A DNA stretch of 64,000 bases from Microbacterium rhizosphaerae. Its GTDB lineage: Bacteria > Actinomycetota > Actinomycetes > Actinomycetales > Microbacteriaceae. A program made the translations under genes and the position numbers. This document shows positions 34,496 through 44,200 of the stretch, one piece after another. Location: the NCBI RefSeq assembly GCF_034120055.1, contig NZ_CP139368.1, positions 3,410,001 to 3,474,000 of the forward strand, written 5' to 3'. The first letter of the stretch is position 1; each line of letters opens with the position of its first letter. A model generated the notes under the pieces. That model did not search any database. It saw only the letters and a program-made list of their open reading frames with translations, and was not told where the DNA came from.

Positions 34496-35485
34496 ATGCC
34501 GCGCGACCTGCCTCCGCTCTCCGACCTCGTCGACACCGCACGCGTGGTGGCACTGCCGATGGCGACGCGCTTCCGCGGCGTCGACGTGCGCGAGGCCCTG
34601 CTGCTCCAAGGCCCGGAAGGATGGGCGGAATTCTCGCCCTTCGCGGAGTACGGCGACGCCGAGGCATCGGCCTGGCTCGCCGCCGCCATCGACGACGCAT
34701 GGATGCCGCGCCCCCCGGCGGTGCGCGACGCCGTCCGTGTGAACGCAACGGTGCCGGCCGTGCCGGCCGATCGCGTCGCAGCTGTCCTGGCCCGCTTCGA
34801 CGGCTGCCGCACGGCCAAGGTCAAGGTCGCGGAGCCCGGGCAGACCCTCGCCGACGATGTGGCGCGCATGCGCGCGGTGCGCGAGGTCATGGGTCCGGAG
34901 GGGCGTGTGCGCGTCGACGCCAACGGCGGGTGGAACGTCGACGAGGCCGAGCGCGCGATCCACGCCCTCGCCGAGTACGACCTCGAGTACGCCGAGCAGC
35001 CGTGCGCGACCGTGGACGAACTCACCGAGCTGCGGCGTCGGGTGAAGTACATGGGTGTGCCGATCGCGGCGGACGAGAGCGTGCGCAAGGCCGCCGACCC
35101 GCTCGCCGTGGCGCGGGCGGGGGCGGCCGACCTGCTCGTGGTGAAGGCGCAGCCGCTCGGCGGCGTGCGCCGCGCGCTGCAGATCGTCGCCGAGGCCGGG
35201 CTCCCCGCCGTGGTCTCGAGCGCGCTCGACACCGCGGTCGGCATCTCGATGGGAGTCGCGCTGGCCGCCGCCCTGCCGGACCTCGACTACGGCTGCGGGC
35301 TCGGCACGGGGTCGCTCTTCGCCGGAGACGTCGCGGACTACGGCGTGGTCGCCGGGTCGCTGCCGGTGGCGCGAGTGACTCCGGATGCGGCACGCCTCGA
35401 CGAGTTCGCGGCATCCCCCGATCGTCGCGACTGGTGGATCGCGCGCCTCGAGCGCTGCTGGGCCGTCCTCGAAGAGACCGACTGA
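34496..35485 (+). CDS. menC: o-succinylbenzoate synthase
   Basis: A 329-residue enolase-superfamily dehydratase for the step after MenD. The catalytic pair is AKVKVAE (Lys108, Lys110). The metal ligands are Asp141 (VDANGGWN), Glu167 (EYAEQP) and Asp193 (AADES), and the second catalytic lysine is Lys217 (VVKAQPLGG). All required residues are present. The ATG at 34496 has no good Shine-Dalgarno, and CATCAT lies 6 nt upstream, a variant of the leaderless box. Its stop TGA abuts the TetR stop on the other strand as TGATCA, leaving no room for a terminator between the convergent genes. Confidence 0.94.
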   Translation: MPRDLPPLSDLVDTARVVALPMATRFRGVDVREALLLQGPEGWAEFSPFAEYGDAEASAWLAAAIDDAWMPRPPAVRDAVRVNATVPAVPADRVAAVLARFDGCRTAKVKVAEPGQTLADDVARMRAVREVMGPEGRVRVDANGGWNVDEAERAIHALAEYDLEYAEQPCATVDELTELRRRVKYMGVPIAADESVRKAADPLAVARAGAADLLVVKAQPLGGVRRALQIVAEAGLPAVVSSALDTAVGISMGVALAAALPDLDYGCGLGTGSLFAGDVADYGVVAGSLPVARVTPDAARLDEFAASPDRRDWWIARLERCWAVLEETD

Positions 35486-36133
35486 TCAGCAGAGGATGAG
35501 GCGGGCGACCTCGTTCAGACGCGCGCTCGCGGCAGCACGGAGCGCCTTCTCACCCTCGAGCGACTCGTCCGCGACGCCGCGGATCAGCGCGCGGACCGCA
35601 GAGGACTCCCACACGATGAGCATGAGCCGCGCGGCCTGCTCGGCATCCACCCGGAATTCGATGCCCTTCAGCGCACCGATGTCGGTGATGATCTTCGCGA
35701 CGCTGCGCTGCATGGCGGCGTCCTGGTCGAGGAACGCGCGCGCGACATCGGGGTCGCGCAGGGCGCGGATGCGGATCTCGCTCATGAGCAGCACCCCGAG
35801 CCGGTCGTCTGCGCCGACGTCGAGGACCTGCTCGAGGATCTCCGAGATCTGGCTCTCGTCGAACGCCTCCGAGCGATCCGCGACCAGGCTGTCGATGCGG
35901 GCCTGCACGGCCTCGACGCGATCGGATGCGACGCGGGCGGCGAGCTGCAGGAACAGCTCGTCCTTCGAGTCGAAGTTGGAGTAGAACGCACCGCGGGTGA
36001 ACCCCGCACGCTCGCAGACCGCCTCGACGGATGCGGCGTCCAGCCCCACCTCGGCGAAGACCTCGAAGGCCGCCTCCATCAGTCGCGCGCGGGTGTTCTC
36101 GCGGCTGCGTGTCGCCACTTTCGCGTCGGTCAT
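35486..36133 (-). CDS. TetR family regulator of the MMPL operon
   Basis: A 215-residue repressor. The helix-turn-helix spans about residues 15-60, with VEAVCERAGFTRGAFYSNF as recognition helix region. The C-terminal domain is all helical. GAGGAG lies 8 nt before the ATG. The gene is divergent from the MMPL-YhgE operon, and two GATAC/GTATC palindromes lie between them. It very probably represses this exporter operon and itself, with a lipophilic or drug-like inducer, by analogy with other TetR-MMPL pairs. Confidence 0.9.
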   Translation of the reverse strand: MTDAKVATRSRENTRARLMEAAFEVFAEVGLDAASVEAVCERAGFTRGAFYSNFDSKDELFLQLAARVASDRVEAVQARIDSLVADRSEAFDESQISEILEQVLDVGADDRLGVLLMSEIRIRALRDPDVARAFLDQDAAMQRSVAKIITDIGALKGIEFRVDAEQAARLMLIVWESSAVRALIRGVADESLEGEKALRAAASARLNEVARLILC

Positions 36134-36200
36134 CGGGGCTTCTCCTCTCGGTCGCGATTCTCACACGGAGCACTCAGATTTGCAGGTCCCGATTCCTTTA

Positions 36201-36234
36201 CGATACACGTATGTATCGGATACAGCGTCGTATC
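36201..36234. promoter_or_regulatory. two TetR-type operators
   Basis: CGATACA-CGTA-TGTATCG (36201-36218) is a perfect inverted repeat, and GATAC-AGCGTC-GTATC (36219-36234) is a second one immediately beside it. They share the half-site GATAC and their centres are 17 bp apart, allowing two dimers. They lie in the AT-richest part of the 150-bp gap between the TetR gene and the MMPL gene. Confidence 0.65.
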
Positions 36235-36283
36235 GAACTGATCTGAAACGACGCGGAGCCCGCTCCGCTCTCCTGGAGGCATC

Positions 36284-39109
36284 GTGTCCACTCTCCTCTC
36301 CACGCTCGGCCGGTGGTCGTTCCGCCACCCGTGGCGTGTGCTCGTGTCGTGGATCCTCCTGCTCGTGCTCGCCCTCGGCGGCGTCGCCCTCTTCGCCAAG
36401 GGCACCGACAACTCGTTCTCGATCCCCGGCACCGAGGCGCAGGCCGGTCTGGCGCAGCTCAGCCGCACGTTCCCGCAGGCGAGCGGCACGAGCGCGCAGT
36501 ACATCGTGGTCGCCGCGCCCGGCGACACCGTCACCGAGGATCCGTACAAGGGCGACATCATCGCCTCGGTCAAGGATCTCGAGAAGCTCCACGGCGTGAA
36601 CGCGGCGACAAGCCCCTATGACGAGCACGTGACCGGGCTCATCTCGGACGACAAGAGCGCGGCGATCGTCCGCGTGCAGTTCGCGGGACAGTCGACGAGC
36701 ATCTCGAAAGACACGAAGGCGACGCTCCAGACGAAGGTCGACGCCCTCGCCTCGCAGCTGCCCTCCGGCAGCACCGTGAAGCTCGGCGGAGACCTCTTCG
36801 CGACGTCGGTGCCGGGGGTCTCCCTCATCGAGGCCGTGGGCCTGCTCGTCGCCCTGGCGGTGCTGATCGCCACGTTCCGCTCGTTCGTGATCGCAGGGCT
36901 GCCGCTGGCGACCGCGCTCCTCGGGGTCGGTCTGTCGATGGCGCTCATCTTCATCGCCACCGCGTTCGCATCGGTCTCGTCGACCACGCCGCTGCTGGCG
37001 CTCATGCTCGGACTCGCGGTCGGCATCGACTACGCCCTGTTCATCACCGCCCGACATCAGGACCAGGTGAGATCCGGGATGGATCCGGAGGAGTCGGCAT
37101 CCCGCGCCACCGGCACGGCGGGCTCGGCCGTCGTCTTCGCGGGCATCACCGTGCTCATCGCCCTGATCGGCCTGAGTTTCGCCAACATCCCGTTCCTCAC
37201 CACGATGGGCATCGCCGCATCCGTCGCCGTGGCCATCGCCGTGCTCGTCGCCGTGACGCTCACTCCGGCGCTGCTCGGGTTCGTCAAGGGACGCGTCGTC
37301 GGCTGGCGCCACCGCCCCGCTCCGGAGGGCGCCCGCGCGAGGCCGAAGCGGCAGAACCGCTGGGTCGTGCTCGTGACGCGGCATCCGATCGTCACGACCG
37401 TGTCGGTCGTCGTGGGCCTCGGCCTCCTCGCCCTCCCGGCGCTGAGCCTCGCCCTCGCCCTGCCGAACGCCGGTCAGCTGCCCAAGGAGTCGCAGGCGCG
37501 CCAGTCGTACGATCTCGTGGCGGAGCACTTCGGCCCCGGCTTCAACGGCCCGCTCATCGTCACGGGCACGATCGTGACGTCGAACGACCCGCTGACCCTC
37601 ATGAAGGATCTCGGCGATGAGCTCGGAAAGCTCCCCGGGGTGAAGGCCGTCGCCCTCGCGACGCCCAATCAGACCGCCGACACCGGCATCGTGCAGATCA
37701 TCCCCGACTCGGCGCCGGACTCGGTCGCGACGGCGAACCTCGTGCGAGAGATCCGCGCCCAGCACGATCACATCCAGAAGAAGTACGGCGTCGACATCAA
37801 GGTGACGGGATTCACGGCCGTCGGCATCGACATCTCCGACCGGCTCGGCGGCGCCCTGCTGCCGTTCGCGATCTTCGTCGTCGGCCTGTCGCTCGTGCTG
37901 CTCGCCATCATCTTCCGCTCGGTGTGGGTGCCCATCACAGCCGCTCTCGGGTATCTGCTCTCGGTCGCGGCCGCGTTCGGCATCGTGTCGGCCGTGTTCA
38001 TCCACGGCGTCGGCGCCGACCTGCTGCACGTCACGAGGGTCGGGCCGATCATCAGCTTCATGCCGATCATCCTCATGGGCGTGCTCTTCGGCCTCGCGAT
38101 GGACTACCAGATGTTCCTCGTCACGCGCATGCGGGAGGACTACGTCCATGCGCGACGCGCCCGCCACGGGCACAGCGATCGCCCGATGGCGATCGACGCC
38201 GTGCGCAGCGGCTTCACTGCCTCGGCGCGCGTGGTGACCGCGGCTGCGATCATCATGTTCTCGGTGTTCGCGGCGTTCGTTCCCGAGGGCGACTCGTCGC
38301 TGAAGCCGATCGCCCTGGGCCTGGCCTCGGGCATCGCGATCGACGCCTTCGTCGTGCGCATGACGCTGATCCCCGCGGTCATGGCGCTGTTCGGCGACAG
38401 GGTGTGGTGGATGCCGCGCTGGCTCGAGCGCGTCCTCCCGCACTTCGACATCGAAGGCGAGGCCGTCGAGCGCGAACGCGCGCTCGCCGAGTGGCCCGAG
38501 CCGCACACGACCGCGGCGGTCGTCGCCGAGGGCCTCTGGCTCGTCGAGGACGAGCGCACGCTCTACAGCGACGTCGCCCTCCGCGTCGAACCGGGCGAAG
38601 CTCTCATCACGACCGCGGCCGATCCGCGATCGACGGAGGCGCTGTTGCTCACGCTCGCCGGACGACTGCATGCAGGCGACGGGCGGCTCAAGGTCGACGG
38701 GCACCTGCTGCCGGCCCGCGGCTCGTGGGTGCGGCGGCGCGTCGGCGTGGCGCTCCTGCAGCGCACGCGCCGCCCGCTGCCCGACCTCGCGCAGGCCCTG
38801 CGCGGGGGCTCGCGCATCGTGGTCGTCGACGGCGCCGAGGCCCTCTGCGCGCCCGAGGTGCGCGCGCAGGCCGTCGAGCTGCTGCGGGATGCGGCATCCC
38901 TGACTCCCCTGGCCCTGATCGTGTCGGCGACCGACCCGGCTCCCGTACAGGCCCTGCTGCACGACGCGGGGTGGGTGGATGCGCCGGTGCTCGCCGTCTC
39001 GAGCGACCCCGCTCCGGATGAGGGCGCCGACGACACCGGCCCGCTCGCAGGTGCTTGGCCCACAGCTTCCGAACCCGCAGATTCTCCGTCCGCAGAGGTG
39101 AACGCATGA
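36284..39109 (+). CDS. MMPL/RND transporter with degenerate ABC-ATPase-like C-terminal domain
   Basis: A 941-residue exporter. Residues 1-720 are an MMPL protein: an N-terminal helix, an extracytoplasmic domain, a first helix bundle with GIDYALF (about 247-253), a second domain, and a second bundle with AMDYQMFL (about 605-612). These Asp-Tyr pairs are the proton relay. Residues about 742-895 look like an ABC ATPase that has lost its catalytic residues. The P-loop position reads TTAADPRSTEALLLTLAGRL without the GxGK element, and the Walker B position reads SRIVVVDGAEAL without the catalytic Glu. The start GTG has GGAGG 5 nt upstream. The next gene overlaps by 4 nt. Confidence 0.9.
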   Translation: MSTLLSTLGRWSFRHPWRVLVSWILLLVLALGGVALFAKGTDNSFSIPGTEAQAGLAQLSRTFPQASGTSAQYIVVAAPGDTVTEDPYKGDIIASVKDLEKLHGVNAATSPYDEHVTGLISDDKSAAIVRVQFAGQSTSISKDTKATLQTKVDALASQLPSGSTVKLGGDLFATSVPGVSLIEAVGLLVALAVLIATFRSFVIAGLPLATALLGVGLSMALIFIATAFASVSSTTPLLALMLGLAVGIDYALFITARHQDQVRSGMDPEESASRATGTAGSAVVFAGITVLIALIGLSFANIPFLTTMGIAASVAVAIAVLVAVTLTPALLGFVKGRVVGWRHRPAPEGARARPKRQNRWVVLVTRHPIVTTVSVVVGLGLLALPALSLALALPNAGQLPKESQARQSYDLVAEHFGPGFNGPLIVTGTIVTSNDPLTLMKDLGDELGKLPGVKAVALATPNQTADTGIVQIIPDSAPDSVATANLVREIRAQHDHIQKKYGVDIKVTGFTAVGIDISDRLGGALLPFAIFVVGLSLVLLAIIFRSVWVPITAALGYLLSVAAAFGIVSAVFIHGVGADLLHVTRVGPIISFMPIILMGVLFGLAMDYQMFLVTRMREDYVHARRARHGHSDRPMAIDAVRSGFTASARVVTAAAIIMFSVFAAFVPEGDSSLKPIALGLASGIAIDAFVVRMTLIPAVMALFGDRVWWMPRWLERVLPHFDIEGEAVERERALAEWPEPHTTAAVVAEGLWLVEDERTLYSDVALRVEPGEALITTAADPRSTEALLLTLAGRLHAGDGRLKVDGHLLPARGSWVRRRVGVALLQRTRRPLPDLAQALRGGSRIVVVDGAEALCAPEVRAQAVELLRDAASLTPLALIVSATDPAPVQALLHDAGWVDAPVLAVSSDPAPDEGADDTGPLAGAWPTASEPADSPSAEVNA

Positions 39110-41181
39110 TTCTCCACATCGAGCGCGCCCGCTCCCGCCGCCCCGTGACATGGCTGACGATCGTCGGCGCCATCCTCCTGCCGGTCGTCGTCGGCGGCAT
39201 CCTCGTCGTGGCGCTGTACAACCCCACGTCGCGCCTCGACTCGATGCACGCGGCGATCGTGAACAACGACCAGCCCGTGACGATCAACGGGCAGATGGTG
39301 CCGCTCGGGCGTCAGCTGACCGCGGGTCTCGTCAAGGGGTCGCCGACTCTCGACAGCAACCTCGACTGGACGATCTCGAACACGTCGGATGCCGCGAAGG
39401 GGCTGAAGGACGGCACCTACCAGGCCGTCATCACGATCCCGAAGGGCTTCTCGGCCGCCGCGACCTCCATCGGCGGGACGACCCCCGAGCAGGCGACGAT
39501 CCGGGTGACGACATCGCCGCAGGCGCTCGTGGTCGACGAGGCGATCTCGCAGCAGGTCGCGACCACCGCCGCATCCGTCATGGGCACGACCCTGACCGAG
39601 ACCTACTTGAACAAGGTGTTCCTCGGGTTCACGACGCTCGGCGACAACCTGCAGAGCGCCGCCGGCGGAGCGTCGCAGCTCGCGGACGGCGCGAAGCAGA
39701 CCGCTGACGGCGCGACCAGCCTCGCCGCGGGCGTCGCCGGGTTGTCGAGCGGAGCCTCCGGAGTCTCGAGCGGGGCGAGCGGGCTATCCGGCGGTGCCGC
39801 GAACCTCTCGAACGGACTGAACGCGTGGGCCGACGGCGCGGCGAAGGCCGCCGCGGGCCTCGACAAATGGGCAGCCGGCGCACAGCCGATCGCCGACGGG
39901 ACGAGCGCGCTCGCCGGCGGCCTCACCAAGACCTCGGAGCAGCTGGCCCAGATCCCGGCGGTGCCGCCGAGCGCCGTCGATGCGATCAACGCCGTCGCCG
40001 GCAACCCGCAGAAGTACAAGGACCAGGCGGCCGCGTCGGCGGCCGATCTGCAGCAGCTGGCCTCGTCGTGCACGCCGCAGGGTAGTCAATTCTGCCAAGA
40101 ACTCCAGGTCGCGGCCGACAACGCCCAGAAGGCCCTGCCCACGTTCAACAGCATGATCGACAGTTCCGGTCAGATGGCGGCGGTCGTCAACGGGCTTCCC
40201 GCCCTGCAGGGCGGGATCGCGACCATGGCGGCCAGCGCCGGGCAGCTGGCCGGCGGAATGCAGCAGCTCGCCACCGGGGCTCAGGGCGCCGCATCCGGAG
40301 TCGATCAGCTCGCCGCAGGCGCGCGGCAGCTCGCGGGCGGCGGTTCGCAGCTCGCCGGCGGCGCATCCCAGCTCGCCGGTGGCGCATCCCAGCTGGCCGT
40401 CGGCGCATCCGGTGCCTCTGACGGGGCGTCCCAACTCGCGGGCGGTGCGACACAGCTCGCGGGCGGGGTGTCGTCCCTCGCGAGCGGTCTCGACAAGGCC
40501 GCCTCCTCCATCCCGCGCTACACCGATGCGCAGGCGAAGGACCTCGCATCCGTCGTCGCGACGCCCGTCGCCACCAAGGGCGGCTCGTCGTCGCTGTTCG
40601 GCGCATCCGCGATTCCGCTGCTCGCGACGCTCGCATTGTGGGTCGGCTCCATCGGCACGTTCATCGCCGTGCAGGCGGTTCCGCGGGGGTCGCTCACGTC
40701 GCGCCGGTCGTCCGCGATGCTGGCGCTCCGCGCGTACGGCCCGGGAGCCGCGATCGGCGCCGTCCAGGGCCTGCTCGTCGCCGGGGTCGTGCAGCTCGCG
40801 GCGTCGTACGACTGGGGCACCTGGTCGCTGTTCGCCGCAGTCTGCGTCGTCGCGGGGCTGGCGTTCGCGGCCGTCAACCAGGCGCTCGTCGCCGTCTTCG
40901 GCGGTGCGGGCCGCTGGCTCGCTGCGCTCGTCGGCGTGCTCGTCATCGCGACCGGCATCGTCTCGACCGTGCCGGCGGTGCTCCTGTCGATCGCATCGAT
41001 CATGCCGACGGCTCCGGCCTACACCGCGATGCTCGGCGTCCTCGGCACCTCCGGCGGCGTGGGCGGCGCCATCGTCGGACTCGTCGTGTGGGGCGGCCTG
41101 GCCTTCGTCGCCACGATCGTCGCGGTCACCCGCCGCAGGACCGTGTCGGCACGCGAGGTCCTCCGGGTCCAAGTGGCCTGA
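39106..41181 (+). CDS. YhgE/Pip family membrane protein
   Basis: A 691-residue protein. One transmembrane helix (TWLTIVGAILLPVVVGGILVV, about 15-35) is followed by a large extracytoplasmic part and a cluster of about five helices from residue 505 to the C-terminus, the ABC-2-like YhgE/Pip arrangement. The outer part holds long heptad-like runs of the form SQLAxGAxQLAGG (about 190-260 and 385-480), predicted coiled coil, as in phage-infection protein homologues. It is coupled to the MMPL gene by an ATGA overlap, so the two proteins probably act together in export across or remodelling of the envelope. Confidence 0.88.
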   Translation: MILHIERARSRRPVTWLTIVGAILLPVVVGGILVVALYNPTSRLDSMHAAIVNNDQPVTINGQMVPLGRQLTAGLVKGSPTLDSNLDWTISNTSDAAKGLKDGTYQAVITIPKGFSAAATSIGGTTPEQATIRVTTSPQALVVDEAISQQVATTAASVMGTTLTETYLNKVFLGFTTLGDNLQSAAGGASQLADGAKQTADGATSLAAGVAGLSSGASGVSSGASGLSGGAANLSNGLNAWADGAAKAAAGLDKWAAGAQPIADGTSALAGGLTKTSEQLAQIPAVPPSAVDAINAVAGNPQKYKDQAAASAADLQQLASSCTPQGSQFCQELQVAADNAQKALPTFNSMIDSSGQMAAVVNGLPALQGGIATMAASAGQLAGGMQQLATGAQGAASGVDQLAAGARQLAGGGSQLAGGASQLAGGASQLAVGASGASDGASQLAGGATQLAGGVSSLASGLDKAASSIPRYTDAQAKDLASVVATPVATKGGSSSLFGASAIPLLATLALWVGSIGTFIAVQAVPRGSLTSRRSSAMLALRAYGPGAAIGAVQGLLVAGVVQLAASYDWGTWSLFAAVCVVAGLAFAAVNQALVAVFGGAGRWLAALVGVLVIATGIVSTVPAVLLSIASIMPTAPAYTAMLGVLGTSGGVGGAIVGLVVWGGLAFVATIVAVTRRRTVSAREVLRVQVA

Positions 41182-41202
41182 GCCTTCCCCGCAGAACGTG
41201 GA

Positions 41203-41238
41203 GACGCGCCGCCTCGAGCTGGGTCGAGGCGGCGCGTC
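41203..41238. terminator. bidirectional terminator hairpin
   Basis: GACGCGCCGCCTCGA-GCTGGG-TCGAGGCGGCGCGTC is a perfect 15-bp stem with a 6-nt loop. It sits in the 72-bp gap between the convergent YhgE gene and the giant repeat-protein gene. It has no T tract on either side, as is common in high-GC actinobacteria. Confidence 0.85.
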
Positions 41239-41253
41239 CGCGTAGACGGCGCG

Positions 41254-44200
41254 TCACGTGATGGAGACGGTGCCGACCGGCTTCGAGATGTTGTACGCCG
41301 GGTCGGGCGTCAGCCGCACGATGAACGACCTGCCCGACCGCGCGGTGCTCGGGATCGTGAACGTGATCGTCGCGGTGGTGGAGCCCGCCGGGATGATGAC
41401 GTAGCCCGACGTCGGCCCGGTGTAGTCGATCCCGGCCACCGCCGTGGATGTCGGGTCGATCGACCAGTAGACCTTGGTCGCGGTCGTCGCCGGGGCCGAC
41501 AGCGTCACGGTCAACGTCGCCGTGGTGGTCCCGCTCGTCGGCTTCTTCACCGAGGTCGCGGACGTGATCGCCAACGCGGGCGCAGGGGGAGGCGCACCCG
41601 CGTAGGCGAGCTCATCGGTGCGCAGGCGGTAGTCGTCGATGGAGACGACGGTGCCCGTGCCCGTGCCGAACACGCCCTGAAGGCCGTCGGCAAGTGGAGA
41701 GTTGAAGACGTACGACGTCAGCACCTGACCGTTGAAGGTCACGGTGACGACGGTCGCCTTCAGGACGATGTCGAGGACGTAGCTCGTGCCGGCCGTGATC
41801 GTCTGGGCGATCGCCGCGTCGATGACGCGCGTACCCCGGCTGACATGGCCGATGACGATCCGCTGACCGGCGACGTCGATCGCGACGAACTTGTAGTCGC
41901 CCGCGCTGTACCAGTCGAACATGAAGCCGCTGAAGCCGGTCGCGCGGAACGTCGACGTCAGGTTGACGTAGGCATTCGGGTCGAACGCCTTCGGGACGGT
42001 TCCGCCCGTGGTCGGGACACCGACGAGGGATGCGGCGACCCCGCCCGCTCCGGCGGTGCCCTCATAGCGGCCCGCCGTCGTCGCGAAGGTGCCCGACACC
42101 GCCGTCTGGATCGTGCCGCCGCTGCCCTCGAAGTAGTCGGTGCGGTCGATCGTGATGGCGGGCTGGATGACCGTGAGCGCGATGTTGTCGAAGATGCCGT
42201 GCGCCTGGTTGGATCCGAAGCCGGCAAGGCCCTTGTTGAGCGCCACCTTGTCGCCGTTGGGCATCACGCGCGGCGCGAAGGTGTACGAGAACGCGTTCTG
42301 CCCGCTCAGCGTCACCGTGACCACGAGTCCGTTGACGATGACGTTGAGGTCGTAGAAGGTGTTCGACTTCACGCCGCCGGGCACCGTGCCCTGCGCGTCG
42401 TACCACCAGCCGTTCGCGTCGCGGTGGCCGATCACCATCTTGTTGATCGACTGGTCGACACCGGCGAACTTGAAGTCGGTCGGGCCGAAGTAGTCGAAGA
42501 TGACGAAGGCGTTGCCCTTCCAGCCGCCCGTGGGCTTGTCCATCGAGATCTTCGCCGACAGCTCGTAGTAGACCGTCTTGTAGACGTCGTCGTACCAGAC
42601 GGCGACGGCATCCGACGTGGTGTCGGTGGCCGTGACCTTCAGCTGCCCGCTCGAGACCGTGAAGGTGCCGGATGCGGTGGCGAACCCCTGCAGCGTGCCG
42701 TCGTTGAAGTCCGCCCCGCGCACCGTGTCACGCCGGCCGCCCGGGATGTTGCCCGCCTGCGGGTCGGTCGGGCCGCCGGTCTGCGTCTGCCACTGTCCGT
42801 GATCGTGCTGGGTGATGAGCCCGAGCTCGCCGTTGGGCTCGCCGTTGCGCACCGGATCGTCGCCGGTGTCGGTGGCCCGCGTCGGGTCGGCGCCCTGGCT
42901 GCGGCTGAGCGCGTAGAGGAACTCCGGCAGCCACGGGTCGACCTGGCGGCTGACGGTCGCGATGCCGAAGGTGGAGAACGGCACGAGGTAGCTGTTGAAC
43001 TCGCCCACCCAGTCGATCAGGCGGTCGCCGCCGGTGTTGGCGATCAGGATGTCGAGGCCCGCGCCGCCGAAGACGCGGTCCTGGAAGCTCGAGTTCACGC
43101 CGTCGGGCACGTCGTTCAGGTAGGTGTCTCCGGGCGTCGTGCACGTGCCGTTGTTCGCCATGACGGCGCATCCCGAGTGCATGTCGTCGTCGGCGTTCGA
43201 CAGGTCGTTGCCCCAGCCGGCCCAGATGGTGTCCTGACCGGTGCCGCCCACCATCCAGTCGTTGCCGAGGTCGCCGAAGATGACGTCGTTGCCGTCCGTG
43301 CGCTGGTTCGCGTTCCACGCGGTGCAGTTGCCCTGGTTGTCGACCGCGACGCACGCGCCCTGGCCGGTGGCGCCGGTGTAGAGGTTGCCCGTCAGGTCTT
43401 CGTTGTTGAGGAAGAACAGGTACGGGAACGAGGTCGCGGGCGGCGCCGCCGTGCAGGTGTGACCGCTCGGCGTGTAAGCGGTGCAGCCCCACACCGCGCC
43501 GGTCGTGTCGAACCGGATCTCGCGCCGCGGGTCGTACTCGTTGTACAGGTAGAACTCGCCCAAGCGCACGGAGTTGTGGTTGTTGGCGTGCCACGGGTTG
43601 GTGTCGTCGCCGAAGTGGAGCACGTCGCCCGGGTTCCACGGGTGGGCGAAGTCGATGTAGACGATGCCGTCCGGGTTGTAGGTGACGTCGAAGTGCTGGA
43701 TGAAGCCGCCCGCCGTGTAGCCCGCCTGGCCGGCGCCGATCGCCTCCGAGCCGCTGATCGCGTCATCGCCGGCGCCGCCGTGGATCGCGTCGTCGCCCCA
43801 GCCGCCGAAGATGATGTCGTCCGAGTTGTTGGCGTCGAACAGCGGCTGGTCGGCCACGTGGTGGAGGCCCGCATCCACATCGCTGCCGAGGTTGTACGGC
43901 GTGAGGTCCGCGGCCTTGTTCAGCGCGTCCTTGACGTTGATGATCGCCGCCTGCACCTGGCCCGGCGTGTAGATGAACTCGTTCAGCACGTTGCCGTTGC
44001 TGGCCTTGGTGTCGGGGTCGGTCGGCAGGAGCGCCGAGATGCCGTACAGCGGCTCGCTGTAGCAGGTTCCCGTTGCGTTGCCCGTGCAGCCGCCCACCCC
44101 GGTGGAGCTGTTGCGGCTCGTGAAGAGGCGTCCGTCGTCGCCGAGGATGCCGTCATCCCCTGTTCCGCCCGAGATCCAGTCGTTGCCCCAGCCGCCGATG

